Below, one piece after another: positions 52,586 through 61,880 of a stretch of DNA of 64,000 nucleotides (position 1 is the first letter of the stretch; each line of letters starts with the position of its first letter). This DNA is from CAZTTH01 sp964615975. GTDB taxonomy: Bacteria > Verrucomicrobiota > Lentisphaeria > JABSQK01 > JAJFLO01. The notes beneath the pieces were generated by a model, which was given only the letters and a program-made list of their open reading frames with translations, was not told the origin of the DNA and made no database searches. The DNA lies in NCBI GenBank assembly GCA_964615975.1, contig CAZTTH010000003.1, forward strand, positions 52,870-116,869, given 5' to 3'. The translations under genes were made by a program, and so were the position numbers.

Positions 52586-53173
52586 ATGCGAACAGCCCAA
52601 TTGGAACGAAATACCCGGGAGACAAAAATAGCCATGTCATTTGCGATCGACGGCAGTGGCAACGCGAAAGTCAATACCGGTATGCCTTTCATGGATCACA
52701 TGCTTACCTTGTTCGCGCGCCATGGTTATTTCGATATCGATATCAAGGCCGAAGGCGATCTGGAAGTGGATGCCCACCACACCATGGAAGATCTGGGGAT
52801 AGTCCTGGGCAAAGTTATCAACCAGGCACTGGCAGACAAAGTCGGCATCCGGCGTTATGGATGTTTCTCTCTGACCATGGATGAAACCCTGGTCAATGTC
52901 GCGCTCGATTTGTCCGGACGACCTTATTTGAGTTATAATGTAACGACTCCCGTCGATCATGTCGGAGGAATCGGGGCGCGTTTGTTTCATGAATTTTTCC
53001 AAGCATTAACTAATAACCTGGCGTTGAACCTGCATATCGACCTGGTACGCGGAGAGGAAATCCATCATATCCTCGAAGCCGTATTCAAAGGGTTTGCCAA
53101 GGCGCTGGACATGGCGACCCAGATTGAGCCGCGCGAAAAATCCATTCCTTCCACCAAAGGCATACTGGTCTGA
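52586..53173 (+). CDS. hisB: Imidazoleglycerol-phosphate dehydratase
   Basis: 195 residues, the single-function form (no N-terminal histidinol-phosphatase). Motifs: TGMPFMDHMLTLFARHG, EVDAHHTMEDLGIVLGK (metal-binding His/Glu), MDETLVNVALDLSGRP and EIHHILEAVFKGFAKAL. It dehydrates imidazoleglycerol phosphate in histidine biosynthesis, with Mn. hisA lies 425 bp downstream in the same direction; the intervening gap carries repeats and no gene. Confidence 0.97.
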   Translation: MRTAQLERNTRETKIAMSFAIDGSGNAKVNTGMPFMDHMLTLFARHGYFDIDIKAEGDLEVDAHHTMEDLGIVLGKVINQALADKVGIRRYGCFSLTMDETLVNVALDLSGRPYLSYNVTTPVDHVGGIGARLFHEFFQALTNNLALNLHIDLVRGEEIHHILEAVFKGFAKALDMATQIEPREKSIPSTKGILV

Positions 53174-53416
53174 TACCAGCGCGATCGGAAAAGCGACCGC
53201 AACCGGGCGCCTGTGTCGTGTGGCGTTCAAATCGGTATTGATCGATTTTGCAATCGAGGACGGACAGGACACATGATTTTAAGATTTATTATATGGGTAA
53301 TAATGGATCTAGACTTACCCGGCAAAAGATTTTTGCGGGCGGTACCGGAGTAATGTTCTTCGTTTAGCATATCTGATTACCGTTGTCTGGAACTCAATAC
53401 ATCGGATGACGGGGAA

Positions 53417-53580
53417 GGAGTTACCCAGTACGTACCCGGCGGTGTCGGGGGCAAATAACTCCTACTGCCCGGGTTAATTTACATTCAACTAAACACCATC
53501 AGATTTGGGTAAAAGCCTGCACGATTACCCGTCTGATAGGAACGGCAATATTCGAAAATTCGACTGCGTGCAGTCACTCA
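53417..53580. repeat. Hairpin and 14-bp palindrome copy 3 between hisB and hisA
   Basis: GGAGTTA at 53417-53423 pairs with TAACTCC at 53456-53462. The palindrome family copy is 53552-53580: CGAAAATTCGACTGCGTGCA, then GTCACTCA, with core GACTGCGTGCAGTC. It ends 19 bp before the hisA start. No gene is present in 53174-53598. Confidence 0.55.
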
Positions 53581-53598
53581 TCAGGACGACCAATTTAT

Positions 53599-54330
53599 AT
53601 GCGGATCATTCCAGCCATTGATTTGCGGCAGGGACAGTGTGTGCGCCTGATCCAGGGCGATTTCACCCGACAAATAACTTATGACAACAATCCTGTGGCG
53701 ATGGCGCGACACTGGCAAAATCAAGGCGCGAGCCTCATCCATGTTGTTGATCTGGATGGCGCCAAGGAGGGGAGTTCGGCGAATCCGTCGGTCATTGAAG
53801 CGATTTGCCAATCGACTTCCTGCCTGATAGAATTGGGCGGCGGATTGCGCACCATGAGTGATATCGAACGGGCATTGTCGCTGGGAGTCCACCGCGTGGT
53901 TATTGGTACCGGATTGATCCAGGATCCCGCCTGGGGCGGGACATTGATCGCGCAGTTTGGCGCGGAAAAAATAGTCGCCGGGATTGATGGACGACAGGGC
54001 AAGGTGGCAACCCACGGCTGGCAAATGGCGGGAGAAAAATCAATCGTCGAAATGGTCATTGAACTCGAGCGCCATGGAGTGCGGCATTTTATTGTCACTG
54101 ATATCGCCACTGATGGGATGTTGACCGGCCCGAATCTCGCGCTCATCTCCGCGGTGTGTGATCACGCGCCACAAGCCGGGATCATTGCGTCCGGCGGGAT
54201 TGGCAATGGCGATCATATCAAGGCGCTGGTCAAATTGTCGAAGCACAATCTCGCGGGCGTGATTGTGGGCAAAGCATTATATGATGAGCGGGTGACCTAT
54301 CGGGAATTGGCGGAATTGGTTGATGGATAA
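53599..54330 (+). CDS. hisA: ProFAR isomerase HisA
   Basis: 243 residues, TIM barrel. IIPAIDLRQGQCVRLIQGDF (Asp8 general base), SLIHVVDLDGAKEG, IELGGGLRT, VVIGTGLIQDP, VTDIATDGMLTGPN (Asp, Thr) and IIASGGIGNGDHI. It converts ProFAR to PRFAR in histidine synthesis. The rest of the pathway is not in the window, so the his genes are scattered here. AGGA lies about 12 nt upstream of the ATG. Confidence 0.96.
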   Translation: MRIIPAIDLRQGQCVRLIQGDFTRQITYDNNPVAMARHWQNQGASLIHVVDLDGAKEGSSANPSVIEAICQSTSCLIELGGGLRTMSDIERALSLGVHRVVIGTGLIQDPAWGGTLIAQFGAEKIVAGIDGRQGKVATHGWQMAGEKSIVEMVIELERHGVRHFIVTDIATDGMLTGPNLALISAVCDHAPQAGIIASGGIGNGDHIKALVKLSKHNLAGVIVGKALYDERVTYRELAELVDG

Positions 54331-54369
54331 TGATGAATCAGGAACTGCAAATTTATTTTCGCGCAATTC

Positions 54370-55191
54370 CTAATCGTAGATCATTTTTTTAAGTTTGTTC
54401 ATCATTTTTACCGTTCGACTGCCCGGCTCCTTGTCAGGAAATGTGTCATCACTCGAGAGTTTGACCGCGCCATTTTTATCAAGCACCCACCCCATGTCCT
54501 TGGTCAATTGTTTGAATATTTCTTCCAGATAAAGCGAGACATTGAGAACAAACGCGTCGAGACGGACAATGGAATTGGCGATCGCGTCCCCGGTGCTGTT
54601 GCCGCTCAAGCGTTTCGCCAGACAGGAAAAAACAATGCGCAACGGCTCTAATTTGGCCATGATATCCATTTTGCACTGATCGAATTCGCCGCGATGCTTG
54701 AGGAGAAACTTGCTGATCAAATGTTTGGTCAATTCTTCATTGGTGGCAAACGGCCGCATGTCGCGCAACAAAGGCTTGAACAATCGACCAATGGGGCAAC
54801 TGCTTGAAAACACCGCTAGTTGCACAAAGGTGGAGCCCACCTCCTGTAATTGCCAATTGACAATGGTGGTGCGTTTCGCGCTGTCGGTAATCCGGGCGAC
54901 AACCTTTTCAAATGAAAAATGCCCTTTCAGCCGCAGAAGGGTGGATTCAAGTGATTCGGCGGCCGGACAATACGGCACTTTGGCGCTGTTTAGCGGACAA
55001 CATGAACATTTGTGATGGTCAAGCCTGGTCCAATCTGAATTGGTCTCTTTCCCGGGGACAACGAACGTGCCGGTTTTGGTTAATTCTATATAGAATGATT
55101 CTTCCTTGCCATCCTCGAATTGAATGGTAAGCTCATTATACCAGGTACCGGATTCGGTGCGTAGCTTGGCGCGTTTTGTGGTTTCGAACAT
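54370..55191 (-). CDS. Cys-containing protein, DUF6901-like
   Basis: 273 residues from ATG 55191 (MFETTKRAKLRTE), with CAGGAT before it; the frame runs to 55221. A cluster HHKCSCCPLN ... VPYCPAAESL and a later SSCPIGRLFKPLLRDMRPFATNEE follow a pattern I recall as DUF6901 (name from memory). The four Cys could bind a metal or FeS cluster. It contains a conserved helical C-terminal half. It converges with hisA. Function unknown. Confidence 0.72.
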   Translation of the reverse strand: MFETTKRAKLRTESGTWYNELTIQFEDGKEESFYIELTKTGTFVVPGKETNSDWTRLDHHKCSCCPLNSAKVPYCPAAESLESTLLRLKGHFSFEKVVARITDSAKRTTIVNWQLQEVGSTFVQLAVFSSSCPIGRLFKPLLRDMRPFATNEELTKHLISKFLLKHRGEFDQCKMDIMAKLEPLRIVFSCLAKRLSGNSTGDAIANSIVRLDAFVLNVSLYLEEIFKQLTKDMGWVLDKNGAVKLSSDDTFPDKEPGSRTVKMMNKLKKMIYD

Positions 55192-55256
55192 GATGAGCGA
55201 TCCTGAATTCCAAATGGGCAATGGGTTTACCTTGACATCATTGTCAGATCACCTAT

Positions 55257-55406
55257 AATTAGGTGTTGGTCGAAAAGGATGACCGGATAATTCCGAATCT
55301 TGAGTGACGCCGTGTGTAGTGTGCTCGCCTGAGTATAAAAGACCAACCATCCTACCCTATCGGCAAAATCTCTACAAACAACATCCTTTTCGACTAACAT
55401 CTAATT
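55257..55406. mobile_element. MITE-like element with 25-bp terminal inverted repeats
   Basis: Left end AATTAGGTGTTGGTCGAAAA then GGATG (55257-55281) and right end (55382-55406), read inverted, AATTAGATGTTAGTCGAAAA then GGATG, 23 of 25 identical. Total 150 bp with no coding capacity. I see no clear target-site duplication. It sits upstream of the RicT-like gene and could affect its promoter. Confidence 0.65.
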
Positions 55407-55502
55407 AAAGAGTAGACTACCATACTGTTTTATTAATAGCTACCCTTGTTTCAAATAATATCGTCTTTACCGGCGATAAAAAGCTATGACAATAAATTTA
55501 TC

Positions 55503-56297
55503 ATGAATGAATTTTATAGCATTGAAGTCAATGAAGTAATTCATGCGGAATGCTTCAGCACTGACAATCTGGGACTGAAAAAAAACGATTGGTGTATCAT
55601 TCATTACCCCAACTATGAAGACTATGGCCGGGTGATTCAAGTCAATAAGCATATGCCCGATTATGATGCCAGCAATCTGCCGACCATCAAACGGCGGGCG
55701 ACCCTGGTGGATCAGGGCAAAGCCCATGAAAATTTGGTGCGCTGCAAATCTTTTCATCGTCAGGCGTTGGAAAAGATTAAAAATTCAAAATCCCCGATGC
55801 GCTTGATTGCCACTCATTTCACCCTGGATCGAAGTTTGATCATCTTCAGCTTTACCGCTCCTGACCGGGTTGATTTTCGTGATTTGGTAAAGGAGCTGAC
55901 GCAATGCCTGAATTGTCGCGTGGAATTTCGCCAGATCGGTCCGCGCGATTATGCCGCGCTGGTCGGCGGCGTGGACACCTGCGGGAGAGTGTTGTGCTGC
56001 TCCTCGTTTCTGACGAATTTCGTCACCATCAATATGAAAATGGCCAAGGAGCAGGGATTGTCGCTCAATCCCTCCAATATCATCGGCGCCTGCGGCCGAT
56101 TGAAATGCTGTTTGTCCTATGAATATGACGGATATAAAGAATTAATGAAGAACATGCCCAAGCCGGGTTCCCGCTGTTTATGCCAGGGATGTGAGGGCGC
56201 GGTAATCGATGTAAATCCACTGACACAAACGGTTAAAGTATCCCTGGATGATGGCGCCAAAGTGGTGACAGTGCCGGTTTCGGAACTGGTTATGTAA
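55503..56297 (+). CDS. RicT/YaaT-type PSP1-domain protein
   Basis: 264 residues from ATG 55503 (MNEFYSIEVNEV); the frame extends back to 55446. The PSP1 region includes NDWCIIHYPNYEDYGRVI, LIIFSFTAPDRVDFRDLVKELTQCLNCRVEFRQIGPRDYAALVGGVDTCGRVLCCSSFL and IGACGRLKCCLSYEYDGYKEL. The Cys set (CGRVLCC, CGRLKCC) matches the FeS ligands of RicT, which with RicA and RicF adjusts RNase Y in Bacillus. Partners are not adjacent. The role here could be RNA processing. Confidence 0.9.
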   Translation: MNEFYSIEVNEVIHAECFSTDNLGLKKNDWCIIHYPNYEDYGRVIQVNKHMPDYDASNLPTIKRRATLVDQGKAHENLVRCKSFHRQALEKIKNSKSPMRLIATHFTLDRSLIIFSFTAPDRVDFRDLVKELTQCLNCRVEFRQIGPRDYAALVGGVDTCGRVLCCSSFLTNFVTINMKMAKEQGLSLNPSNIIGACGRLKCCLSYEYDGYKELMKNMPKPGSRCLCQGCEGAVIDVNPLTQTVKVSLDDGAKVVTVPVSELVM

Positions 56298-56430
56298 GTG
56301 AGATGACTCACGACTGTTCAATTGACATTATGATCATTCTACAGCTTTGCATGAACCAACCCTGGCGTAAAACCAATTAAGTTTCACGGTCGTCGTTTTT
56401 CCTATAAATTACCTGCCCGCGGAAATCATT

Positions 56431-58212
56431 ATGCCAACCATCAGCTCACGAATTACCACTCTCTTCATTGCTCTCATTTTATTGGTTGCCCCCCTGAAAT
56501 TTGGCGCGGTGATCGATGCGGCCGGAATCGGATTCTATCCCCTTTCTCTGCTGGAATGGGTTTTCATGTCCTGGCCGCCCTTGTTGACTGCCCCTTTGTC
56601 ATCCATCGCGTTGGGACTCGCGGTGCTGGCGGCGCGTGGACGTCTTCCCAGCGCGGCATTGGCGCGCTATAAACATCTGATTTTACCCTCCATGGGCTTG
56701 TTGATCGCGGCGGGTATAGCCAGTGTAATGACAACGGAAAAAGAGTACGCGTTGCGCTTTCTCTGGCATTTGCTGGCGATCGTTAATTTCAGCCTGGCCA
56801 TCGCGATTCATTTATTTTATTTCCCCGCGAGTCAGCGAATTTTATTAGCCGCCATAGTCCTAGGGACCATCTTATCCACCGGCTCCGGACTTTATCAGAT
56901 AATGTATGGGTTTAATGAAACCAAGGATGCCGCCTATGAACTGGCGCGCCAGCAACAGCAGGCATTGTCACCACAAATGCTGAGCCGCTTGAATCAAACC
57001 CGGGCATTCGCCTCTTTTACCTATCCCAACATCTACGCCGCGCATCTGATCCTGACTCTGCCTATTACCCTGATGTGCGTGTGGAGTGTCAGCGCCGCGG
57101 TATCTCCGCCATTTCTATCGCAACTGGTGTTTACCGGCGCGGGGGCGATTTTATCGCTCACGGTCTTGTCGGCGACCGGCAGCCGTGGCGCTGTCATCGC
57201 CATCATCCTGGCGGGAATCATTGTGGCCATCCTGCGGTGGCAGCCGATAAAGGGAGCGTGGCAACATCAGAGAAGCCGTGTGGTGATGGTGGGGGGTCTG
57301 ACTCTGGTTCTCGGCGGAGTGATGCTCCATGCGGTCAGTCAGGGAAGAACCTTGTTGTCCTTGTTTGCGCGCATGGATTATTACACCACTGCCTGCGAAA
57401 TATTCTTGCAGCAGCCAATCATGGGAGTTGGCATGGGGGAATTTTTCCCCTATTACCTGCGCTTCAAGCCGCCGGACGCGGAGGAAACGCGGTTGGCGCA
57501 CAATATTTTATTCCATTTTCTCTCCCAATCCGGTCTGGTGGGCGGGAGCGCGGCGATTTATTTTCTGGCGCAACCCTTTATTCTTTTTCACCTGGCGGTG
57601 AAAAAGATCATCACTCCGATTTCGCTGCCTCTGTTCAATGCCGCGTTGTTGGGAGTAGTGGCGTGGAATCTGCACGCGCTGACTGATTTTAACGAGCAAA
57701 TTCCCGGCACCATGTTGGTCCTGACCACCCTGCCGTTGCTGATGATCAAATGGAAACTACCGGAATCCGCGACAAATAACACCACTCCCGCCGGTATTTA
57801 CATTCTCCTTTCAGGTTTGATCCTTCTGGGCTTTATGCCCGTGACACGTTTGGCGGGAGAACGCGCTTATCAACAGCTCTACCTCCTGGCGCAAAAACCG
57901 GTCGATTTGAATCAGTTAAAAAACGCTGCCGTGACCACCGCCCGCCTCATGCCCCTATCTCCTTATCCCTGGGATTTGTTGGGCAAGGCCGCGTTGCGAC
58001 ACAATGATGATCTCCTGGCCGCTCAGGCCTATCGGGAAGCCATCGCGCGCGCGCCTCATCGCGCTCCCTATCATGCTTATCTGGCGCAATCTTTTTTCGC
58101 GTCCGGCGATATCGCCGCCGCGCGGGACAGCATGCGCAATGCCCTGAAGTGGTATCCGCATCAAAAGGAGTTCCAAAAATTTTACCAGCAGCTCCAGGGC
58201 ATGCCGAAATGA
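56431..58212 (+). CDS. O-antigen ligase-family membrane protein with TPRs
   Basis: 593 residues. About ten TM helices with the ligase-type loop (MDYYTTACEIFLQQPIMGVGMGEFFPYYL, RLAHNILFHFLSQSGLVGG), then a C-terminal TPR-like part (PYPWDLLGKAALRHNDDLLAAQAYREAIARAPHRAPYHAYLAQSFFASGDIAAARDSM). It is a paralogue of 24971-27283, but has no N-terminal HTH. It probably links or polymerises a surface glycan; no sugar genes are near. Confidence 0.87.
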   Translation: MPTISSRITTLFIALILLVAPLKFGAVIDAAGIGFYPLSLLEWVFMSWPPLLTAPLSSIALGLAVLAARGRLPSAALARYKHLILPSMGLLIAAGIASVMTTEKEYALRFLWHLLAIVNFSLAIAIHLFYFPASQRILLAAIVLGTILSTGSGLYQIMYGFNETKDAAYELARQQQQALSPQMLSRLNQTRAFASFTYPNIYAAHLILTLPITLMCVWSVSAAVSPPFLSQLVFTGAGAILSLTVLSATGSRGAVIAIILAGIIVAILRWQPIKGAWQHQRSRVVMVGGLTLVLGGVMLHAVSQGRTLLSLFARMDYYTTACEIFLQQPIMGVGMGEFFPYYLRFKPPDAEETRLAHNILFHFLSQSGLVGGSAAIYFLAQPFILFHLAVKKIITPISLPLFNAALLGVVAWNLHALTDFNEQIPGTMLVLTTLPLLMIKWKLPESATNNTTPAGIYILLSGLILLGFMPVTRLAGERAYQQLYLLAQKPVDLNQLKNAAVTTARLMPLSPYPWDLLGKAALRHNDDLLAAQAYREAIARAPHRAPYHAYLAQSFFASGDIAAARDSMRNALKWYPHQKEFQKFYQQLQGMPK

Positions 58213-58360
58213 TAATCATTATTCATAAAAGCTGGTTTATAAGTTGCAATACTAAGACCACACAATATGGAATAACATATTGAATATGAAATTGTTGAAT
58301 ATTGAATCACTGTTTACGAAGGTTGCAATAACAATCTATCCGGTCATACAGCACGGGATA

Positions 58361-59359
58361 TTACCTTACCTCTTTGAGATCCAGCAGGATTTTACCGGAA
58401 CGGGCGGGTTGTTGGGCGTGGTGAAGGGCAGCCTTGATTTCCGCCAGCGGATAGATTTTTTCGATTGGGATTATCGGGCTTTTTGAGGAAAACAGCGGAA
58501 GGAGTCGATCGAACATCGACGATATTGTTTGGGGCGAGGCGTGCTGATACCAGCGGGTCAGCCAGAATCCCTGAAAACGAATATCGCGGAAGATCAATTG
58601 GCCATTGGGTATCACCATGGGTTCACGGCTCATGGCGCCATAGGTGATCAAAGAGGCGCCGGGCGCCAACATCGCCGCGATTGCTCCCGCATGACTGCCG
58701 CCAACCGCGTTCAAGCCAAGTTTGATTTCAATTTCGCCAATTTCCGTCTTGATGAATTCTTTCACGCCGGGTTCATCCTGAACGAATACGACATCAGCTC
58801 CAATCTCTTGCAGTTCCGCCGCCAGGTCTTGACGGCGCACCAAATTAATGGTTTTCAGTCCGATCTCTCTGGCGATCCGGATCACCAGCCGTCCGACCGC
58901 TGAGTTCGCAGCGTTTTGTATCACCCAGTCGCCGGGTTTTAATTTGGCAAAATCATGGAGCAGCCGCCAGGCCGTGGCGGGATTCACCGCGATCATGGCA
59001 GCCTGCGTGATTGCCATATCTGGCGGAACCGGATAAAGATGGCGGGGTGCGCAAATCCGATACCGGCACCAAGTCCCCGGATACGCGATGAATATTACCC
59101 GCTGGCCAACCTTCAAATCGGTGACCTGATCGCCGATCGTGATGATACTGCCAACCCCTTCGTTCCCCGGGATGAACGGCAGGGGAGTTTTGCTGCCATA
59201 ATTTCCTGCTATAACATTGAAATCCGCCGGATTGATCGGCGCGGCTTCCATGGCGATCATAACCTGATCCGGACGCAAGGACTCCAGCGGTCGCGACTCC
59301 AGGCGCACGACCGATTCCGGTGCGCCGCATTGATAAACTAGGACTTGAAAATTAATCAT
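58361..59359 (-). CDS. MECR-type 2-enoyl thioester reductase
   Basis: 332 residues, medium-chain dehydrogenase/reductase fold without zinc ligands. Signatures of the enoyl-thioester reductase branch: INPADFNVIAGNYG (catalytic Tyr), PFIPGNEGVGSI, VNPATAWRLLHDFAKLKPGDWVIQNAANSAVGRLVI, TINLVRRQD, LNAVGG, ITYGAMSREP and RFQGFWLTRW. In mitochondria this enzyme reduces trans-2-enoyl thioesters in fatty acid synthesis. A role as the enoyl reductase or as another quinone/enoyl reductase is possible. Confidence 0.88.
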   Translation of the reverse strand: MINFQVLVYQCGAPESVVRLESRPLESLRPDQVMIAMEAAPINPADFNVIAGNYGSKTPLPFIPGNEGVGSIITIGDQVTDLKVGQRVIFIAYPGTWCRYRICAPRHLYPVPPDMAITQAAMIAVNPATAWRLLHDFAKLKPGDWVIQNAANSAVGRLVIRIAREIGLKTINLVRRQDLAAELQEIGADVVFVQDEPGVKEFIKTEIGEIEIKLGLNAVGGSHAGAIAAMLAPGASLITYGAMSREPMVIPNGQLIFRDIRFQGFWLTRWYQHASPQTISSMFDRLLPLFSSKSPIIPIEKIYPLAEIKAALHHAQQPARSGKILLDLKEVR

Positions 59360-59528
59360 AAGAGTTACTATATGGCGTCACGGTTCAGGTCTAAAAGATT
59401 GGAACTGGAGGTCGCCGAGGGAACAGAAAGAGGAAAAACCATTAACAATATATACTCTGTTCTCTCTGTGCCCGCTTGTAAAAAAGCATTGGAATCATCG
59501 CTAATTATAACATTAAAACAACAGCACC

Positions 59529-60566
59529 ATGACAGCATCCGATACCGATCATGCCGCCACATCCCACTCTGCTTCCACACCGGCCGGCAGTCATACCCAT
59601 GGCAGATATCATTGGGGAGCGATTATTCGGATTGTCATTTCCCTGTCATTGGCGGTCTTTCTTTATACCATTGTCGATAAATATGACTTTCTCAAGCTGA
59701 TCGAGGAGATGGATATATTCTGGCTGTTGCTGGCGATCCTGTTAATGGCACTGGTACGCCTGGTCATGGCATGGCGCTGGCAATGGGTGTTGACCGCCGC
59801 GGGAATCAAGGTGCCATTTCTCGATGTCCTGGAGGCGATTTTTATCGGTATCTTTATGGGCCATGTCGTCCCGGGTCCGGTAAGCTCGGATATTATGAAA
59901 GGCGCGCATTTGATCAAGAACCATGGCAGCAGTGGACAGATTTCAGCAACCCTGGTGTATGATCGCGTTGCCGGGATCTACACGCTTATTGTTGTCGCTC
60001 TGTTCGCGTCATTATGGTGTGATTATCTGGGTAAACCGATGGGGGTAACCCCGGCGCTTTTGATCCTTAATGGCGCCGTCATCGCGGGATTCTGGCTGGC
60101 GACTAAGGTTAATCCGGTCGCGCCGCCGCAAGCGCCGAACGCCCCCACGACATCATTCAGGGGCAGGATGGCACAGGTGAAAAACACTATTATCCATACC
60201 CTGTCGTCATTAATTCACACCCCCCATAATAAAACCTTATTACCCGCCATCCTGACTTTTTCGACGCTGATTCAATTCATTCGCTGTTACATCTTTTATT
60301 GTATGTATCAGGCGTTTGCCATGAACCTCTCGTTTAGTTATTTTCTTCTCTTCATTCCGCTCATGTTTATTGTTGTGCAACTGCCGATTTCGGTGGGTGG
60401 CCTGGGGGTGCGGGAAACAACACTGGTGTATTTCTTTGGCAAGGTTGGGGCGCCGGCCACGGTCAGTGTCAGTGTCGGGCTGGCGGTGCATCTGCTGCAA
60501 TTCGTCATGCCCCTGCTCTTGCTGATTCCCTGGGCGATCAAGAAAGTGAAAATTTTGCCGCGGTAA
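59529..60566 (+). CDS. Lysylphosphatidylglycerol synthase TM-region (UPF0104) protein
   Basis: 345 residues with about eight TM helices. Pattern: FLYTIVDKYDFLKLIEEMDIFWLLLAILLMALVRLVMAWRWQWVL, FMGHVVPGPVSSDIMKG, YDRVAGIYTLIV, and QLPISVGGLGVRETTLVYFFGKVG. This family includes flippase-like proteins for lipids and glycolipids; there is no soluble MprF synthase domain. The N-terminus is His/Ser-rich (SDTDHAATSHSAS). Substrate unknown. Confidence 0.87.
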   Translation: MTASDTDHAATSHSASTPAGSHTHGRYHWGAIIRIVISLSLAVFLYTIVDKYDFLKLIEEMDIFWLLLAILLMALVRLVMAWRWQWVLTAAGIKVPFLDVLEAIFIGIFMGHVVPGPVSSDIMKGAHLIKNHGSSGQISATLVYDRVAGIYTLIVVALFASLWCDYLGKPMGVTPALLILNGAVIAGFWLATKVNPVAPPQAPNAPTTSFRGRMAQVKNTIIHTLSSLIHTPHNKTLLPAILTFSTLIQFIRCYIFYCMYQAFAMNLSFSYFLLFIPLMFIVVQLPISVGGLGVRETTLVYFFGKVGAPATVSVSVGLAVHLLQFVMPLLLLIPWAIKKVKILPR

Positions 60567-60679
60567 ATATCATGAAATTTTTACCGGAGTTTGACGGCTG
60601 ATAAAACTTGAATCACCTTCCCGATAATATCGGAAGACTGATGTTAAATTTACTAATTTTTATATAAATCAAAATCTTT

Positions 60680-61597
60680 ATGGCGATACCGGATTATCAA
60701 TCCATCATGTTACCGCTTTTAAGTTTTGCGGAAGATGGGAAAGAACATTCACTTCGTCAATCTTATGAACCGCTGGCAGAAAAATTTCATCTTTCAGCTG
60801 CGGAAAGAAAAGAACGTCTCCCGAGTGGACAACAGGAAATATTTCAAAACCGCATTAACTGGGCGCGAACATACCTGAAAATGGCTGGATTGATTGAGAG
60901 CAAACGCCGAGGCTTCTTTAACATTACAAAACGTGGTTATGATTGTCTTGCCAAGAGACCAGATAAGATCGATACACACTATCTCTCCCAATTTCCCGAA
61001 TTTCACGAATTCCGCTCGCGCAAGAAAAAATTGCCCGCGAATATATCCACGGATTTGGAAGCTAATCCGGCACCTGATTTCACCGAGACTCCCGAAGAGC
61101 AATTGGAAACCGCATACCAATTATTGCGGGATGATTTGATAAGCGAAATTCTCGTACAATTAAAATCTTGTACGCCTCTATTCTTCGAGAAGATTGTAGT
61201 TGAAGTACTCGTCAATATGGGCTATGGCGGATCGCGACGCGATGCCGGACAAGCCATTGGCCAGTCTGGCGATGAAGGAATTGACGGGATTATAAATGAA
61301 GATCGGCTTGGACTGGATATCATTTACATTCAGGCAAAGCGATGGGAAGGAACCGTGTCCCGCCCCGAAATCCAAAAGTTTGCAGGAGCCCTGCAGGGAA
61401 GGAGGGCCAAGAAAGGTATTTTCATCACGACATCAGAATTCTCCAGGAATTGTTTCGACTATGTTTCATCTATCGATAGCAAGATAATTCTGATCGATGG
61501 CAAACACCTGGCTGAACTCATGATCGATTTCGATGTCGGTGTGACTTCACAGGCAAGTTATCAGATAAAGAAGATCGATCTTGATTACTACACATAA
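60680..61597 (+). CDS. mrr: Mrr-type restriction endonuclease
   Basis: 305 residues. N-terminal Mrr_N winged-helix domain (about 1-95, MLPLLSFAEDGKEHSLRQ ... ITKRGYDCL), and a C-terminal Mrr_cat domain: FFEKIVVEVLVNMGYGGSRRDAGQAIGQSGDEGIDGII (catalytic Asp) and IYIQAKRWEGTVSRPEIQKFAGAL (QxK), KKGIFITTSEF. It is a type IV endonuclease that cuts modified DNA. No methyltransferase or specificity subunit accompanies it, which fits. It is AT-richer than its neighbours and was probably acquired. Confidence 0.94.
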   Translation: MAIPDYQSIMLPLLSFAEDGKEHSLRQSYEPLAEKFHLSAAERKERLPSGQQEIFQNRINWARTYLKMAGLIESKRRGFFNITKRGYDCLAKRPDKIDTHYLSQFPEFHEFRSRKKKLPANISTDLEANPAPDFTETPEEQLETAYQLLRDDLISEILVQLKSCTPLFFEKIVVEVLVNMGYGGSRRDAGQAIGQSGDEGIDGIINEDRLGLDIIYIQAKRWEGTVSRPEIQKFAGALQGRRAKKGIFITTSEFSRNCFDYVSSIDSKIILIDGKHLAELMIDFDVGVTSQASYQIKKIDLDYYT

Positions 61598-61663
61598 AGT
61601 ATCTGGCTTGACACCCTGAATATATTAGTGATACCGTGAATCGGATTCTCACTGTGGGAGAGG

Positions 61664-61774
61664 GAATGGTTGCGCCCGCAGCCATTCAACAAGGAAGACG
61701 GTACATGTGTTGCGTCAAATTCGAGTTTCAGTGATTCCGAAGTTCAACATCTGAACTGCAAGCAATCGAATTAT
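61664..61774. repeat. Hairpin and degenerate palindrome copy 4
   Basis: GAATGG at 61664-61669 pairs with CCATTC at 61682-61687 around TTGCGCCCGCAG. At 61754-61774 ACTGCAAGCAATCGAATTA is the reverse complement, with changes, of the ATTCGACTGCTTGCAGT core found at 24263, 49823 and 53552. No T-run follows, so neither is a terminator. Confidence 0.35.
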
Positions 61775-61880
61775 TGAACGCTAACACTCTGATGCGACAA
61801 GAATCCTTAACCTCTTCAGCGAAAACCCAGTCGTGTTGATGATCTTTTGCGCTCAACAATGTCTTTTTAACCTGACCAAA

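Noticed and set aside
59345..59680. Plus-strand ORF of 111 codons overlapping the UPF0104 gene
   Set aside because: It shares its second half with a well supported gene in another frame and has no recognisable domain or ribosome-binding site.
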